This document shows positions 1-9,123 of a stretch of DNA of 64,000 bases, one piece after another. The position numbers and the translations under genes were made by a program. Position 1 is the stretch's first letter; each line of letters opens with the position of its first letter. Source of the stretch: Polynucleobacter sp. JS-Polo-80-F4 (GTDB lineage: Bacteria; Pseudomonadota; Gammaproteobacteria; Burkholderiales; Burkholderiaceae); the NCBI RefSeq assembly GCF_018881965.1, contig NZ_JACVPI010000001.1:936018-1000017 (forward strand). Reading direction: 5' to 3'. The notes under the pieces were generated by a model. It was given only the letters and a program-made list of their open reading frames with translations, had not been told where the DNA came from and did not search any database.

Positions 1-737
1 TTGATCACTGCTTCTCCGCTTTATTGGGGCTCGGACAAAACGCTGACCCTAGCTATTTAGACTGGCTTTTTAAAGCATGGGGCTGGACATTGGCGGTCTC
101 GAGCCTAGCATTGGTTATCGCCATGGTTCTGGGTGCTGTGATGGGTACGCTACGAACTCTGCCGGATACAGGCAGGCTCAGTAGATCACTTGTAGCGCTA
201 TCAACGGCCTGGGTTGAGTTATTTAGAAATATTCCTGTGTTGGTTCAAGTATTTCTTTGGTACCACGTCATTCCTGCGTTTGTTTTACCCTTAAAGGCAC
301 TACCATCCTATTGGCTTGTAAGTATTGCACTGGGATTTTTTACTTCGGCACGTATTGCCGAGCAGGTAAGGGCAGGGATTCATTCTCTTCCTAGTGGCCA
401 ACGAGCAGCGGCTACGGCCCTGGGGCTGACTACACCGCAAACCTATCGCTACGTTATCTTGCCAATGGCCTTACGTATCGTCCTGCCTCCGCTGACTTCG
501 GAGAGTATGAACATTATTAAAAACTCTTCGGTTGCTTTTGCGGTGTCAGTGCCAGAGCTCACCTTATTTGCGATGCAGGCACAAGAAGAAACATCGCGCG
601 GAGTGGAGATTTACTTAGCAGTAACCCTTTTGTATGCCCTTTCAGCTTTCTCGGTAAATCGAGTGATGTCTTATATAGAAAAACGCACCAGAATTCCGGG
701 TTTTATTGCCCCTAGTAACGATACGGGAGCTCATTAA
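1..737 (+). CDS. gltJ: Amino-acid ABC transporter permease, GltJ type (5' end outside window)
   Basis: Inner-membrane permease subunit of a polar amino-acid (glutamate/aspartate type) ABC importer. The reading frame is open from base 3 to the window edge, so the N-terminus is missing; the first in-window start-like codon is a TTG at 24, but GltJ proteins normally have more residues before the first membrane helix, so I treat the gene as partial. Visible are several hydrophobic helices, the segment VELFRNIPVLVQ typical of HisM/GltJ permeases, and the EAA loop (around ATALGLTTPQTYRYVILP) that docks on the ATPase. It is followed within about 25 bases by a second permease and then by the ATPase, so the three form one operon. 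The periplasmic binding protein gene is presumably upstream. The exact substrate cannot be read from sequence. Confidence 0.85.
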   Translation, partial: DHCFSALLGLGQNADPSYLDWLFKAWGWTLAVSSLALVIAMVLGAVMGTLRTLPDTGRLSRSLVALSTAWVELFRNIPVLVQVFLWYHVIPAFVLPLKALPSYWLVSIALGFFTSARIAEQVRAGIHSLPSGQRAAATALGLTTPQTYRYVILPMALRIVLPPLTSESMNIIKNSSVAFAVSVPELTLFAMQAQEETSRGVEIYLAVTLLYALSAFSVNRVMSYIEKRTRIPGFIAPSNDTGAH

Positions 738-760
738 ATGCTTCTAATATGGGTGGCAAT

Positions 761-1429
761 ATGCTGAGTTTAGATTTAAGTTTTTATAACTGGGAACTCT
801 TTACCAATTACATTCTGAAGGGTCTTCTCTTTAGCGTTCAGCTGACAGTGATCGCTACTGTAGGCGGAATCATAGCGGGAACCTTTTTGGCCTTAATGCG
901 ACTATCTGGAAAGCCGGCGTTAGTTTATCCCGCGACTTTTTATGTCAATATCATGCGATCCATTCCGCTGGTAATGGTCATTCTTTGGTTCTTCTTGCTC
1001 ATTCCAATGCTGATAGGCAGGCCGATCGGGGCAGATTTGTCGGCAACCATTACTTTTATTGCCTTTGAAGCAGCCTTTTTCTCGGAGATTGTGAGAGCAG
1101 GAATTCAGTCAGTACCCAAAGGTCAAACTTATGCAGGTGAAGCACTCGGTATGACTTACGGTCAGAACATGAGGCTAGTAGTTCTTCCTCAAGCTTTCCG
1201 CAACATGATCCCAGTCTTCATGACACAGACCATCATTTTGTTTCAGGACACCTCTTTGGTTTATGCAATTGGAGCATACGACTTATTGAAGGGCTTTGAA
1301 ATTGCAGGTAAGAACTATGGGCGCCCGATAGAAACGTATTTACTGGCGGCCGTAACTTATTTCCTGATTTGCTTCTCGCTGTCAAAAGTAGTGCGTCTTA
1401 TTCAGGCCAAAGTGGCGATCATTCGCTAA
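761..1429 (+). CDS. gltK: Amino-acid ABC transporter permease, GltK type
   Basis: Second permease subunit of the polar amino-acid importer, expected to pair with the upstream GltJ-type protein to form the membrane channel. It has about five hydrophobic helices, the family segment MRSIPLVMVILWFF, and an EAA loop near EALGMTYGQNMRLVVLP. An ATG at 749 is also in frame, but GGGTGG at 751-756 can serve as ribosome binding site for the ATG at 761, which also gives a more usual N-terminus, so I chose 761. It lies between the other permease and the ATPase gene and is surely co-transcribed with them. Confidence 0.88.
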   Translation: MLSLDLSFYNWELFTNYILKGLLFSVQLTVIATVGGIIAGTFLALMRLSGKPALVYPATFYVNIMRSIPLVMVILWFFLLIPMLIGRPIGADLSATITFIAFEAAFFSEIVRAGIQSVPKGQTYAGEALGMTYGQNMRLVVLPQAFRNMIPVFMTQTIILFQDTSLVYAIGAYDLLKGFEIAGKNYGRPIETYLLAAVTYFLICFSLSKVVRLIQAKVAIIR

Positions 1430-1463
1430 TCTTGTTAATCGAATGCTAAACAAATAATTCATC

Positions 1464-2198
1464 ATGATAGAACTTAGAAACGTTTCTAAATGGTACGGCT
1501 CTTTCCAGGTGCTAACGGATTGCTCTACCTCAATTAAAAAAGGTGAGGTGGTTGTTATTTGTGGACCTTCTGGTTCTGGAAAATCAACTCTGATTAAAAC
1601 CATAAATGCACTTGAGCCTTTTCAGGCTGGAGAGATTTCAGTTGATGGTATTGATTTGCATGATCCTAAAACCAATTTACCTAAATTGCGCTCAAGGGTT
1701 GGCATGGTATTTCAGCACTTTGAGCTTTTCCCGCACCTCAGCATTACTGAAAACCTCACTCTTGCACAAATGAAGGTATTGGGCCGCTCCGCCACTGATG
1801 CCAAGGCGCATGGCTTAAAGTACTTAGAGCGTGTTGGTCTGAGCGCTCAAAAAGATAAATTTCCTGGTCAGTTATCAGGGGGACAACAACAACGGGTTGC
1901 CATTGCTAGAGCACTAAGTATGGATCCTATTGTGATGCTCTTTGATGAGCCTACTTCTGCGCTAGACCCAGAGATGGTCGGAGAAGTTTTGGACGTGATG
2001 ATCAAGCTTGCTAATGAAGGCATGACAATGTGTTGCGTTACCCACGAGATGGGCTTTGCAAGAAAAGTGAGTCATCGCGTGATCTTTATGGATCAAGGCC
2101 GTATTGTTGAAGACTGCAGCAAGTCCGAGTTTTTTGATATTCCTGAAGCCCGCTCCCCAAGGGCTAAAGAATTCTTATCAAAGATCCTCGCGAATTAA
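1464..2198 (+). CDS. gltL: Amino-acid ABC transporter ATP-binding protein, GltL type
   Basis: Cytoplasmic ATPase that powers the glutamate/aspartate-type importer. It carries Walker [10 protein letters not shown] (about residues 34-42), the Q-loop in [13 protein letters not shown], the ABC signature [15 protein letters not shown], Walker [15 protein letters not shown] and the switch histidine in [10 protein letters not shown]. At 244 residues it has the standard length of the PAAT-family ATPases, with no C-terminal regulatory domain. It is the last gene of the operon; the convergent protease gene ends 17 bases downstream, and no clear terminator hairpin lies between them. Confidence 0.93.
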   Translation: MIELRNVSKWYGSFQVLTDCSTSIKKGEVVVICGPSGSGKSTLIKTINALEPFQAGEISVDGIDLHDPKTNLPKLRSRVGMVFQHFELFPHLSITENLTLAQMKVLGRSATDAKAHGLKYLERVGLSAQKDKFPGQLSGGQQQRVAIARALSMDPIVMLFDEPTSALDPEMVGEVLDVMIKLANEGMTMCCVTHEMGFARKVSHRVIFMDQGRIVEDCSKSEFFDIPEARSPRAKEFLSKILAN

Positions 2199-2214
2199 TT
2201 TCAGATTAACGAAT

Positions 2215-3402
2215 TTAATTTGCCTGTTGCTTGGGTCTAGGGCGCTTGCCAACTTGGGCTGTTAACTCCAATTCTTTGCCTTTGCGCAAAATAGTAAGCT
2301 TTGCCTGGTTGCCGGGACTGATTTGAGCGACCTGATTCAGAAGTCCGCGGACATCTTTGGTGGAGTTGCCATTTACGGCGATTAACACATCTCCCGGTTT
2401 TACGCCGCCACGTGCAGCAGGTCCACCCTCAAGAACGCCTGATAAGACAACGCCAACCGTATTGGCAGGCAGCCCCAGAGACTCTGAGAGCTCTTTTGAG
2501 AGGTTTTGTGGTTCTACTCCAATCCAACCCCTGGTGACACTACCATTAGCCAGAATAGACTCCATGACCTGCTTGGCTAGGTTGACTGGGATTGCGAAGC
2601 CAATACCCATTGACCCGCCGTTATTTGAATAAATGGCGGTATTAATTCCTATGAGATTACCGCGCGTATCAATCAGTGCGCCTCCAGAGTTACCTGGATT
2701 AATGGCGGCATCCGTTTGGATGAAATTCTCAAAGGTATTGATGCCTACATGATCACGACCTAATGCAGAAACTATTCCCGAGGTCACTGTTTGACCAACT
2801 CCAAATGGGTTACCAATTGCAAGAACGACATCGCCTAAATGTACTGACTCGACTTTTCCAAGAGTGATGGGAATGGGCAATTGCTTTGCATCGATTTTTA
2901 AGACAGCAATATCTGTTTCTGGGTCACTGCCAATCACTTGCGCCTTTACCTTCCGGCCATCAGACAAGGCAACATCAATATCATCCGCATCGCTAATCAC
3001 ATGATGGTTAGTCAAAATATAGCCTTCGGGGCTTACCAAAACTCCAGACCCCAAGCTCGAGCTTGGCTCTTCTTCTGGAGGTTGATCTCCAAAGAAGAAT
3101 TTAAATAAGGGATCTGCAGAATTTGGTCCACCACTCTTACGGGTCTTCGGTTTGGCAGAAACTTTGTTCGTGAAAATGTTGACAACGGCAGGCATAGAAC
3201 GCTTAACAGCCTCATGATATGAGCCTGGACTGAGTTGGCCGTCGTAATTACTTTCTTTTAAAGAGACGGTGTCTACCAAAGAGCCAACTCTAGATGTTGA
3301 AAGCCACTCTGGCTTTAAGGTGGCGACAATAAATAATGCTGCAAGCAAAATGGTGATGGCTTGCGCAAATAGGAGCCAATATTTTTGAAAGGATGAGTTC
3401 AT
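2215..3402 (-). CDS. htrA: HtrA-family serine protease with one PDZ domain (DegS/DegQ-like)
   Basis: Periplasmic, membrane-anchored serine protease of the HtrA family, expected to take part in envelope protein quality control or stress sensing. An N-terminal hydrophobic segment (about residues 8-28) lacks an obvious cleavage site and probably acts as an anchor. The trypsin-like domain shows the triad: His134 in TNHHVIS, Asp164 in PETDIAVLK and Ser239 in NPGNSGGA. One PDZ domain (about 290-385) follows; DegP has two, so the architecture is DegS-like. It lies 10 bases downstream of the TPR/glycosyltransferase gene on the same strand and may be co-transcribed with it and mscL. Whether it works like DegS (sigma-E activation) or as a general protease is not shown by the sequence. 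Confidence 0.9.
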   Translation of the reverse strand: MNSSFQKYWLLFAQAITILLAALFIVATLKPEWLSTSRVGSLVDTVSLKESNYDGQLSPGSYHEAVKRSMPAVVNIFTNKVSAKPKTRKSGGPNSADPLFKFFFGDQPPEEEPSSSLGSGVLVSPEGYILTNHHVISDADDIDVALSDGRKVKAQVIGSDPETDIAVLKIDAKQLPIPITLGKVESVHLGDVVLAIGNPFGVGQTVTSGIVSALGRDHVGINTFENFIQTDAAINPGNSGGALIDTRGNLIGINTAIYSNNGGSMGIGFAIPVNLAKQVMESILANGSVTRGWIGVEPQNLSKELSESLGLPANTVGVVLSGVLEGGPAARGGVKPGDVLIAVNGNSTKDVRGLLNQVAQISPGNQAKLTILRKGKELELTAQVGKRPRPKQQAN

Positions 3403-3412
3403 TGGGCGCGCT

Positions 3413-5644
3413 TTATTTTCGGGTCTGTTGAATCAGAAAATTTTCTAATGCTTTAATAGGCTCTAGGTCGTTAAACAAAATGGCTTTAGATTTTGCAATC
3501 TGATCTCTATAAGCGTTCAGTCGGTCTCGATTCTGAAGTAACTCTACTACTAAATCAATGTAGCCATTATTGGTTTGGCATACCAAATTTTCAAGCCCAA
3601 TTTGATTCAGAATTGCGCTAGCTAAGCGCCCCCGCATTCTTTTACCCTCTATGGTGACAATGGGTAAGTCACATGTAATCGCTTGCATGGCAGTATTGAA
3701 TCCTGAAAACCCGATGGTGTCTAGGTATAGGTCTGCCTTTTGCATTAATCCATGAAACTCTTCTTTTTTGAGAAAGGGGATAAACCGTAAAAATGCCTTG
3801 GCATCAAGTTGCGCATCTGAAAATGCAAGTTGTAGGCGCTCCTTCAAAATGGCGGTGAGATTTTCATCAAAGTTAAAGAAGATGAATTGGCACTGACCAA
3901 CCCGTTTAGCGATTTCTATAAATACAGAGTCGTCATTTGGATTGTATTTAGAGGGCGATCCAGCGCATAACAGGATAGGCAGTGACGGATCTATGCCAAG
4001 AGCGGCAAGATTTGGTGTGATTGGCTTAACGATCTCATTCTCAAAATACGTTCCCAGATTCGGAAGCCGAACTAACTGTTCGCTATAAAAATCTTCACCC
4101 CTATTGGGTTCTAACATCTGTCCTGATAGATAAAAATCAATCGTCTCAAGACCAGTCGTTTCAGGATGTCCCCAGCTCACTGCCTGCACTGGCGCTAATC
4201 GCAGGCAGGCGAGGGCTTTGCTAGTCGTATCCATGGCAATTTCTGGGTAGAGCAATAGATCAAGATTTTGCGCGATGATAGTTTGAGCGGCACGCTCGAT
4301 GGAGTTGGTGCAGTTGATGTAATTTGCCGTTTTTGATTTGGCAAAATCAGTCTCTGCATCTTCTAGACCATTGGTATTAAAAAGATTAATTTCAAATTGA
4401 TCTGGATTGAGGTGGTTTACCCATCCTTTGGTGATGGCATGCCACACAGGATGGTTGCAGAAAAAATGGCTCACAATGCCGATGCGTATTTTGCCTTTCG
4501 ACTTCGGAGCTTGTGTGATGTTTCTGAAGTGATCTTGAATAGCTAAAGCTTGCTTAGAGCAAAGTGCCCCATATTGAGAGAGCAGGGGCTCATTATTTTC
4601 ATCTTGATAGGCAAGGTAAAAAGGGTGACGTTTCAGGATATTCAAAATTTCATCAAAGCTGCAACTTTGATGACTATTGGCTTGTAAATGCCCAAGCTGA
4701 TTGGAGAAAGAGGCTCTAGAGGCCAGTACTTCCTGCTCGTTTTTGTAGACCTTTGGAATTTGGGCAATGGTTAAGGCAAATTGAGTTAATAAATTAGAGG
4801 GATCTAGAGTTAAAGATTTTGCATAGTATGTTTTTGCTAGATCGCAATCACCGCTGTCGTAGTAAATCTCTCCGAGTAGAAAAAATGTTTTTGCATGCTC
4901 GGGATTTATTTTAAGCGCGTGTTGATAGCAATCAATAGCAGCGCTAAACTGCTTGGCTTTCTTTAAGCTATTACCAAAATTTAAACAAGCATCTAAGTAT
5001 CTGCTGTTAATTTGTAAAGCACGTTCGAAACATTGAAAGGCGCTCTCGTAAGCATCTAATTGAGTGAGTGCATTGCCAAGATTATTGTAGGCAGTCGCTA
5101 AGTTTGGGTTGGCTTCGATAGCTTGCTCAAAAAGAGGGATTGCTTTTTTGGGATTACCTTCTTCCAAAAGAATCACGCCCTGATTGCTTAATGCTTCAGC
5201 ATAGTTAGGGCGCAGTGCGAGGGCATGCTGGTAGGCGTTTACAGCCTCTTGGTTTCTGTTTAATCCTTTTAAAGCAATACCACGATTGTTATGCGTCTCT
5301 GGAATATTTGGATTGCTGGTAATGGCTAAATCAAAGCATTCGAGTGCTGATTGAAAATCAAAAAGTGCATTGTGCACAAGTCCAAGGTTACTTAAAGTTT
5401 GTGCTGAATTTGGTGCAATATGATTTGCACTATTCAGAAAATTCAGCGCATTTTGAAGTTCAGATTTTTGATATGAGCGAATACCCAGAAGATTTAATGC
5501 ATCAATATTTTCTGCATCGAGTAAGTGCGCCTCTAGAAAAAGTTTATCCGCTTCTTCTAGATTTCCTTGTTGCAGCAATCTCAAACCATTTTGACAAATG
5601 AGTTGAGATTGCTCGCGTTCAGCTTGATGAGAATTGCTAGACAA
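3413..5644 (-). CDS. TPR-repeat protein with O-GlcNAc-transferase-like (GT41/SPINDLY) domain
   Basis: A 743-residue cytoplasmic protein. Residues of about 10-290 are tandem 34-residue TPR units (for example the NNRGIALKGLNRNQEAVNAY and NNLGNALTQLDAYESAFQCF units). Residues of about 375-740 resemble the catalytic domain of SPINDLY/O-GlcNAc transferases (GT41), including the start SHFFCNHPVWHAI and the segment APVQAVSWGHPETTGL. Such proteins in bacteria are thought to glycosylate proteins, but the acceptor here is unknown. The start is a TTG one base after the mscL stop codon; no in-frame ATG lies before the first TPR and no strong ribosome binding site is visible, so translation is probably coupled to mscL. 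Function as an active transferase is inferred from family only. Confidence 0.82.
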   Translation of the reverse strand: MSSNSHQAEREQSQLICQNGLRLLQQGNLEEADKLFLEAHLLDAENIDALNLLGIRSYQKSELQNALNFLNSANHIAPNSAQTLSNLGLVHNALFDFQSALECFDLAITSNPNIPETHNNRGIALKGLNRNQEAVNAYQHALALRPNYAEALSNQGVILLEEGNPKKAIPLFEQAIEANPNLATAYNNLGNALTQLDAYESAFQCFERALQINSRYLDACLNFGNSLKKAKQFSAAIDCYQHALKINPEHAKTFFLLGEIYYDSGDCDLAKTYYAKSLTLDPSNLLTQFALTIAQIPKVYKNEQEVLASRASFSNQLGHLQANSHQSCSFDEILNILKRHPFYLAYQDENNEPLLSQYGALCSKQALAIQDHFRNITQAPKSKGKIRIGIVSHFFCNHPVWHAITKGWVNHLNPDQFEINLFNTNGLEDAETDFAKSKTANYINCTNSIERAAQTIIAQNLDLLLYPEIAMDTTSKALACLRLAPVQAVSWGHPETTGLETIDFYLSGQMLEPNRGEDFYSEQLVRLPNLGTYFENEIVKPITPNLAALGIDPSLPILLCAGSPSKYNPNDDSVFIEIAKRVGQCQFIFFNFDENLTAILKERLQLAFSDAQLDAKAFLRFIPFLKKEEFHGLMQKADLYLDTIGFSGFNTAMQAITCDLPIVTIEGKRMRGRLASAILNQIGLENLVCQTNNGYIDLVVELLQNRDRLNAYRDQIAKSKAILFNDLEPIKALENFLIQQTRK

Positions 5645-5645
5645 A

Positions 5646-6068
5646 TTATTTTTTTAGGCTGTCACGAATTTCGCGAAGCAGTACAACATCTTCGGGAACG
5701 GGTGGGGCAGGGGGAACGTCCATCAAGCGGATCTTATTAACCACTTTGACCATTTGGAAGATGACAAAGGCCAAAAGGATGAAGTTAATGGAAATGGTGA
5801 TGAAGTTGCCGTAGGCAAAAATGGGCACCCCGGCCTTTTTGAGGGCGTCAAAGGTTCTGGGTACCCCTTCTGGGACATGGCCTAGGACGATAAAAAGGTT
5901 AGTAAAGTCGATATGACCCCCTAAAAGGGTCGAAATAACGGGCATAACGATGTCATTTACCAGGGAATCCACGATTTTCCCAAAAGCCCCGCCAATAATG
6001 ACGCCGACCGCCAAATCGATCACATTGCCTTTAACGGCAAAGTCCCGAAACTCCTTTAAAACGCTCAT
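5646..6068 (-). CDS. mscL: Large-conductance mechanosensitive channel MscL
   Basis: Inner-membrane safety valve that opens under hypo-osmotic shock. The protein has the conserved N-terminal amphipathic helix and first transmembrane segment ([20 protein letters not shown]), a periplasmic loop, a second transmembrane helix (about [20 protein letters not shown]) and a charged C-terminal helix ending in [11 protein letters not shown]. Length of 140 residues is normal. A strong ribosome binding site (GGAGG) precedes the ATG. It is the first gene of a minus-strand group with the TPR/GT41 gene and htrA, and is divergent from petA across a 137-base gap that must hold both promoters. Confidence 0.95.
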   Translation of the reverse strand: MSVLKEFRDFAVKGNVIDLAVGVIIGGAFGKIVDSLVNDIVMPVISTLLGGHIDFTNLFIVLGHVPEGVPRTFDALKKAGVPIFAYGNFITISINFILLAFVIFQMVKVVNKIRLMDVPPAPPVPEDVVLLREIRDSLKK

Positions 6069-6125
6069 AAATGCCCTCCTTTGAATTTAGATGCCGATTA
6101 ACCCAAGATTAACCCCATAACTTTC

Positions 6126-6153
6126 TTGCTTACCCCACTTTTTACTTTAAAAT
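6126..6153 (+). promoter_or_regulatory. Candidate sigma70 promoter of petABC
   Basis: TTGCTT (6126-6131) and TAAAAT (6148-6153) are separated by 16 bases and lie about 50 bases before the petA start. It is the best -35/-10 pair in the mscL-petA divergent gap. The prediction rests on sequence match alone. Confidence 0.5.
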
Positions 6154-6205
6154 CCTACCTTTAAGCAATTTCCACCCATAAATACCCTTTCTAGGAATTT
6201 TGTAA

Positions 6206-6808
6206 ATGAGTGACAAGCCCTGTATGGACAAGGATCGCCGTAACTGGTTGATCGCCACATCGGCGGTTGGAGGCGTAGGAGCAGCCGCAGCCCTGTACCC
6301 TTTTATTGACAGTTTTGAGCCTTCTGAGCGTGCAAAAGCCGCTGGAGCAGCTGTTGAAATTGATATCACTGGCATGCAGCCAGATGAGATGAGAATGGTT
6401 GAGTGGCGCGGTAAGCCAGTTTGGGTAGTTCGTCGCACGCCTGAACAAGTGGCTGAGTTATCAAAAATTGATAACGAATTGGCTGATCCAAATTCCTTGC
6501 GTGATCCATCACAATTTACGCCTCCTTACGCCCAGAACCAGTGGCGCTCAATTAAGCCTGAGTACCTAGTAGTGGTTGGCATCTGCACGCATTTAGGTTG
6601 CTCACCAACGCCGAAATTTGAAGCTGGTGCTCAGCCTTCCTTGCCAAATACTTGGCCAGGTGGCTTCCTTTGCCCATGTCATGGCTCTACATTTGACATG
6701 GCAGGCCGTGTGTTTAAGAACAAACCAGCCCCAGACAATCTTGAAGTGCCGCCGCATATGTATTTGAGCGACACCAAGATTCTGATCGGCGACGATAAGA
6801 AGGCCTAA
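6206..6808 (+). CDS. petA: Ubiquinol-cytochrome c reductase, Rieske iron-sulfur subunit
   Basis: Rieske protein of the cytochrome bc1 complex; carries electrons from ubiquinol to cytochrome c1 on the periplasmic side. Cluster-binding boxes are complete: C127-T-H129-L-G-C132 and C156-P-C158-H159-G-S. The N-terminus has RR (residues 11-12) followed by a hydrophobic segment, the pattern of an uncleaved Tat-dependent membrane anchor. Length of 200 residues is normal. AGGA at 6193-6196 serves the ATG at 6206. It starts the petA-petB-petC operon; the spacing to petB is 10 bases. Confidence 0.96.
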   Translation: MSDKPCMDKDRRNWLIATSAVGGVGAAAALYPFIDSFEPSERAKAAGAAVEIDITGMQPDEMRMVEWRGKPVWVVRRTPEQVAELSKIDNELADPNSLRDPSQFTPPYAQNQWRSIKPEYLVVVGICTHLGCSPTPKFEAGAQPSLPNTWPGGFLCPCHGSTFDMAGRVFKNKPAPDNLEVPPHMYLSDTKILIGDDKKA

Positions 6809-6818
6809 GGAGAGATAA

Positions 6819-8219
6819 ATGGCATTCCAAGAAAAACAAGTCCCAGCAGACGCATCCGCAGCCCAGAAGCTAATGGCGTGGGTTGACTCACGTCTACCGG
6901 TAACTGAAGCATTTAAGCGTCACATGAGTGAGTATTACGCGCCGAAGAATTTAAATTTCTTCTACATTTTTGGCGCGTTGGCAATCGTAGTTTTGGTTAA
7001 CCAGATACTGACTGGTATTTTCTTAACCATGAACTACAAGCCTGATGCTGCAAAGGCTTTTGAGTCAGTTGAATACATCATGCGCGAAGTTCCGTGGGGT
7101 TGGATGATTCGCTACATGCACTCCACAGGCGCTTCTTTATTCTTTGTGGTTGTGTATATGCATATGTTCCGTGGTTTGATCTACGGTTCTTATCGCAAGC
7201 CACGTGAATTGATTTGGATTTTCGGTTGCGCAATTTTCTTGTGCTTAATGGGCGAAGCCTTCTTTGGATACTTGCTCCCATGGGGCCAGATGTCCTACTG
7301 GGGTGCTCAAGTAATCGTGAACTTGTTCTCTGCAATCCCATTTATTGGTCCTGACCTATCTTTATGGTTGCGCGGTGACTATGTTGTGGGTGATGCAACT
7401 CTGAACCGCTTCTTCGCATTCCACGTCATTGCAATCCCATTGGTATTAGTTGGCTTGGTAGCGGCCCATATTTTGGCGCTCCATGAAGTTGGTTCAAACA
7501 ATCCTGATGGTGTTGAAATCAAAGAGAACTTGGACGCGAATGGTCATCCAGTAGATGGCATTCCATTCCACCCTTTCTACAGCGTGCATGATGTGATGTA
7601 CTTGGGCGGTTTCTTGATGATTTTTGCTTGCATCGTGTTCTTTGCTCCAGAGATGGGCGGTTATTTCCTTGAGGCAAATAACTTCATCCCTGCAAATCCA
7701 TTACAAACACCTGCACACATTGCTCCGGTTTGGTATTTCACACCGTTCTACTCCATGTTGCGTGCAACTACCACGAACTTCTTGTTGCCTCTGTGGATTT
7801 TCCTTGCAGTCATTCTGGGAATGTTTGCTCTGAAGAGTAAAGATCTCAAGGTTAAGGGCGCATGCGCTGCAATCGCTTTGGGATTGGCTGGCGGCTTCTT
7901 CTTGTTTGATGCTAAGTTCTGGGGTGTCGTGATCATGGGCGGTTCTGTTGTGATCATGTTCTTCTTGCCTTGGCTTGATCATTCACCAGTGAAATCCATT
8001 CGCTATCGCCCACAGTTCCATAAATATATTTATGGCGTGTTTGTGGTGAGCTTTGTGATCTTGGGTTACTTAGGCATTCAGCCACCTTCACCAGTATTTG
8101 AAAAGATTTCTCAGGTATGCACTATTTATTATCTGGGCTTCTTCTTGGCAATGCCGTTCTGGAGCACGCTTGGTAAATTCAAGCCAGTTCCAACGCGCGT
8201 TACTTTTGAGTCCCATTAA
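6819..8219 (+). CDS. petB: Cytochrome b of the bc1 complex
   Basis: Membrane core subunit of the bc1 complex that oxidises ubiquinol at the Qo site and reduces quinone at Qi. Two pairs of heme-ligand histidines can be seen, in RYMHSTGASLFFVVVYMHMF and in FAFHVIAIPLVLVGLVAAHI. The Qo-site tetrapeptide that is PEWY in mitochondria reads PVWY here (APVWYFTPFYS), a variant I recall from other proteobacteria. The protein (466 residues) is longer than the mitochondrial one because of extra C-terminal hydrophobic helices. AGGAGA precedes the start. It lies between petA and petC in the usual order. Confidence 0.97.
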   Translation: MAFQEKQVPADASAAQKLMAWVDSRLPVTEAFKRHMSEYYAPKNLNFFYIFGALAIVVLVNQILTGIFLTMNYKPDAAKAFESVEYIMREVPWGWMIRYMHSTGASLFFVVVYMHMFRGLIYGSYRKPRELIWIFGCAIFLCLMGEAFFGYLLPWGQMSYWGAQVIVNLFSAIPFIGPDLSLWLRGDYVVGDATLNRFFAFHVIAIPLVLVGLVAAHILALHEVGSNNPDGVEIKENLDANGHPVDGIPFHPFYSVHDVMYLGGFLMIFACIVFFAPEMGGYFLEANNFIPANPLQTPAHIAPVWYFTPFYSMLRATTTNFLLPLWIFLAVILGMFALKSKDLKVKGACAAIALGLAGGFFLFDAKFWGVVIMGGSVVIMFFLPWLDHSPVKSIRYRPQFHKYIYGVFVVSFVILGYLGIQPPSPVFEKISQVCTIYYLGFFLAMPFWSTLGKFKPVPTRVTFESH

Positions 8220-8250
8220 TTCAGATACCACAGAGAAACTAGGAACTAGT

Positions 8251-9024
8251 ATGAAACGAATTCTGCAAACTTTGATGGGCGTCTGCCAAGCAACAGTATT
8301 GGTTGCGGCCCTGAGCTTTGGCATAAGTGCCAATGCAAATGAAGGTGGCTTTCCTTTAGATCAAGCCCCTAATCGCGTTAGTAACAATGCCTCACTGCAA
8401 AACGGCGCTAAGTTATTTGTGAACTACTGCTTGAACTGCCACGCGGCCTCAAGCATGCGTTACAACCGTTTGCGCGATATTGGCTTGACTGATCAACAAA
8501 TCAAAGACAACCTCATTTTGACTGATGCCAAAGTGGGTGATTTGATGACTATCGCCATGACGCCAAAAGAAGGTAAAGCTTTCTTTGGTAAGAACCCGCC
8601 TGATTTATCAGTTGAGGCTCGTGCTCGTGGAACCGATTGGCTCTATACCTACTTCCGTACTTTCTACAAAGATGACACTACCCAAACTGGTTGGAATAAT
8701 TTAGTTTATCCAAACGTTGGTATGCCACACGTACTCTGGCAATTGCAGGGTGAGCGTGCTGCTAAGTTTGAGGAGCGTAAAGATCCGCATGATGAAGGCA
8801 GAATGGAGAAGGTATTTGTAGGTTTTGAGCAGTTAACTCCAGGCACCATGAAAACAGAAGAGTACGACGACAACATCGCCGACTTAGTTGCCTTCATGTC
8901 ATGGATGGCTGAACCAGTGCAGTTAGAGCGCAAGCGTCTTGGCGTAGTGGTGCTCTTGTTCTTGGCTATCTTCACCCTCTTGGCCTGGCGCTTGAATAAA
9001 GCCTATTGGAAAGACGTTCACTAA
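8251..9024 (+). CDS. petC: Cytochrome c1 of the bc1 complex
   Basis: Periplasmic, membrane-anchored c-type heme subunit that accepts electrons from the Rieske protein. It has a signal peptide ending near ISANANEGG, one heme-binding motif C-L-N-C-H (in YCLNCHAASSMRYNRL), a Met-ligand candidate in the C-terminal half, and a C-terminal anchor helix (about VVVLLFLAIFTLLAWRL). The open frame extends upstream into petB to 8098, but the ATG at 8251 gives a proper signal peptide and sits 31 bases after the petB stop, so I chose it; the product is 257 residues. It ends the pet operon. Confidence 0.95.
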   Translation: MKRILQTLMGVCQATVLVAALSFGISANANEGGFPLDQAPNRVSNNASLQNGAKLFVNYCLNCHAASSMRYNRLRDIGLTDQQIKDNLILTDAKVGDLMTIAMTPKEGKAFFGKNPPDLSVEARARGTDWLYTYFRTFYKDDTTQTGWNNLVYPNVGMPHVLWQLQGERAAKFEERKDPHDEGRMEKVFVGFEQLTPGTMKTEEYDDNIADLVAFMSWMAEPVQLERKRLGVVVLLFLAIFTLLAWRLNKAYWKDVH

Positions 9025-9035
9025 TCAGATTTGAT

Positions 9036-9058
9036 GGGTCCTGATGTTAGGACCCTTT
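9036..9058 (+). terminator. Hairpin after petC, weak terminator
   Basis: GGGTCCT (9036-9042) and AGGACCC (9049-9055) form a 7-bp perfect stem with a 6-base loop, followed by only three T. It sits 12 bases after the petC stop. The short T tract suggests partial termination, with read-through into sspA possible. Confidence 0.55.
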
Positions 9059-9123
9059 AGTGAAATGATTTAACGCTGTTGTGCGTTTGTTGTATTGAAG
9101 TAGAAATTTAAGGAAATAAATTT

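Noticed and set aside
24..60. TTG at 24 as true start of the first permease
   Set aside because: The frame is open to the window edge and GltJ-type proteins normally have more residues here, so the gene is treated as cut by the window.
8098..8250. Upstream extension of the cytochrome c1 gene into petB
   Set aside because: The extension is translated from petB sequence out of frame and would destroy the signal peptide; the ATG at 8251 is the natural start.
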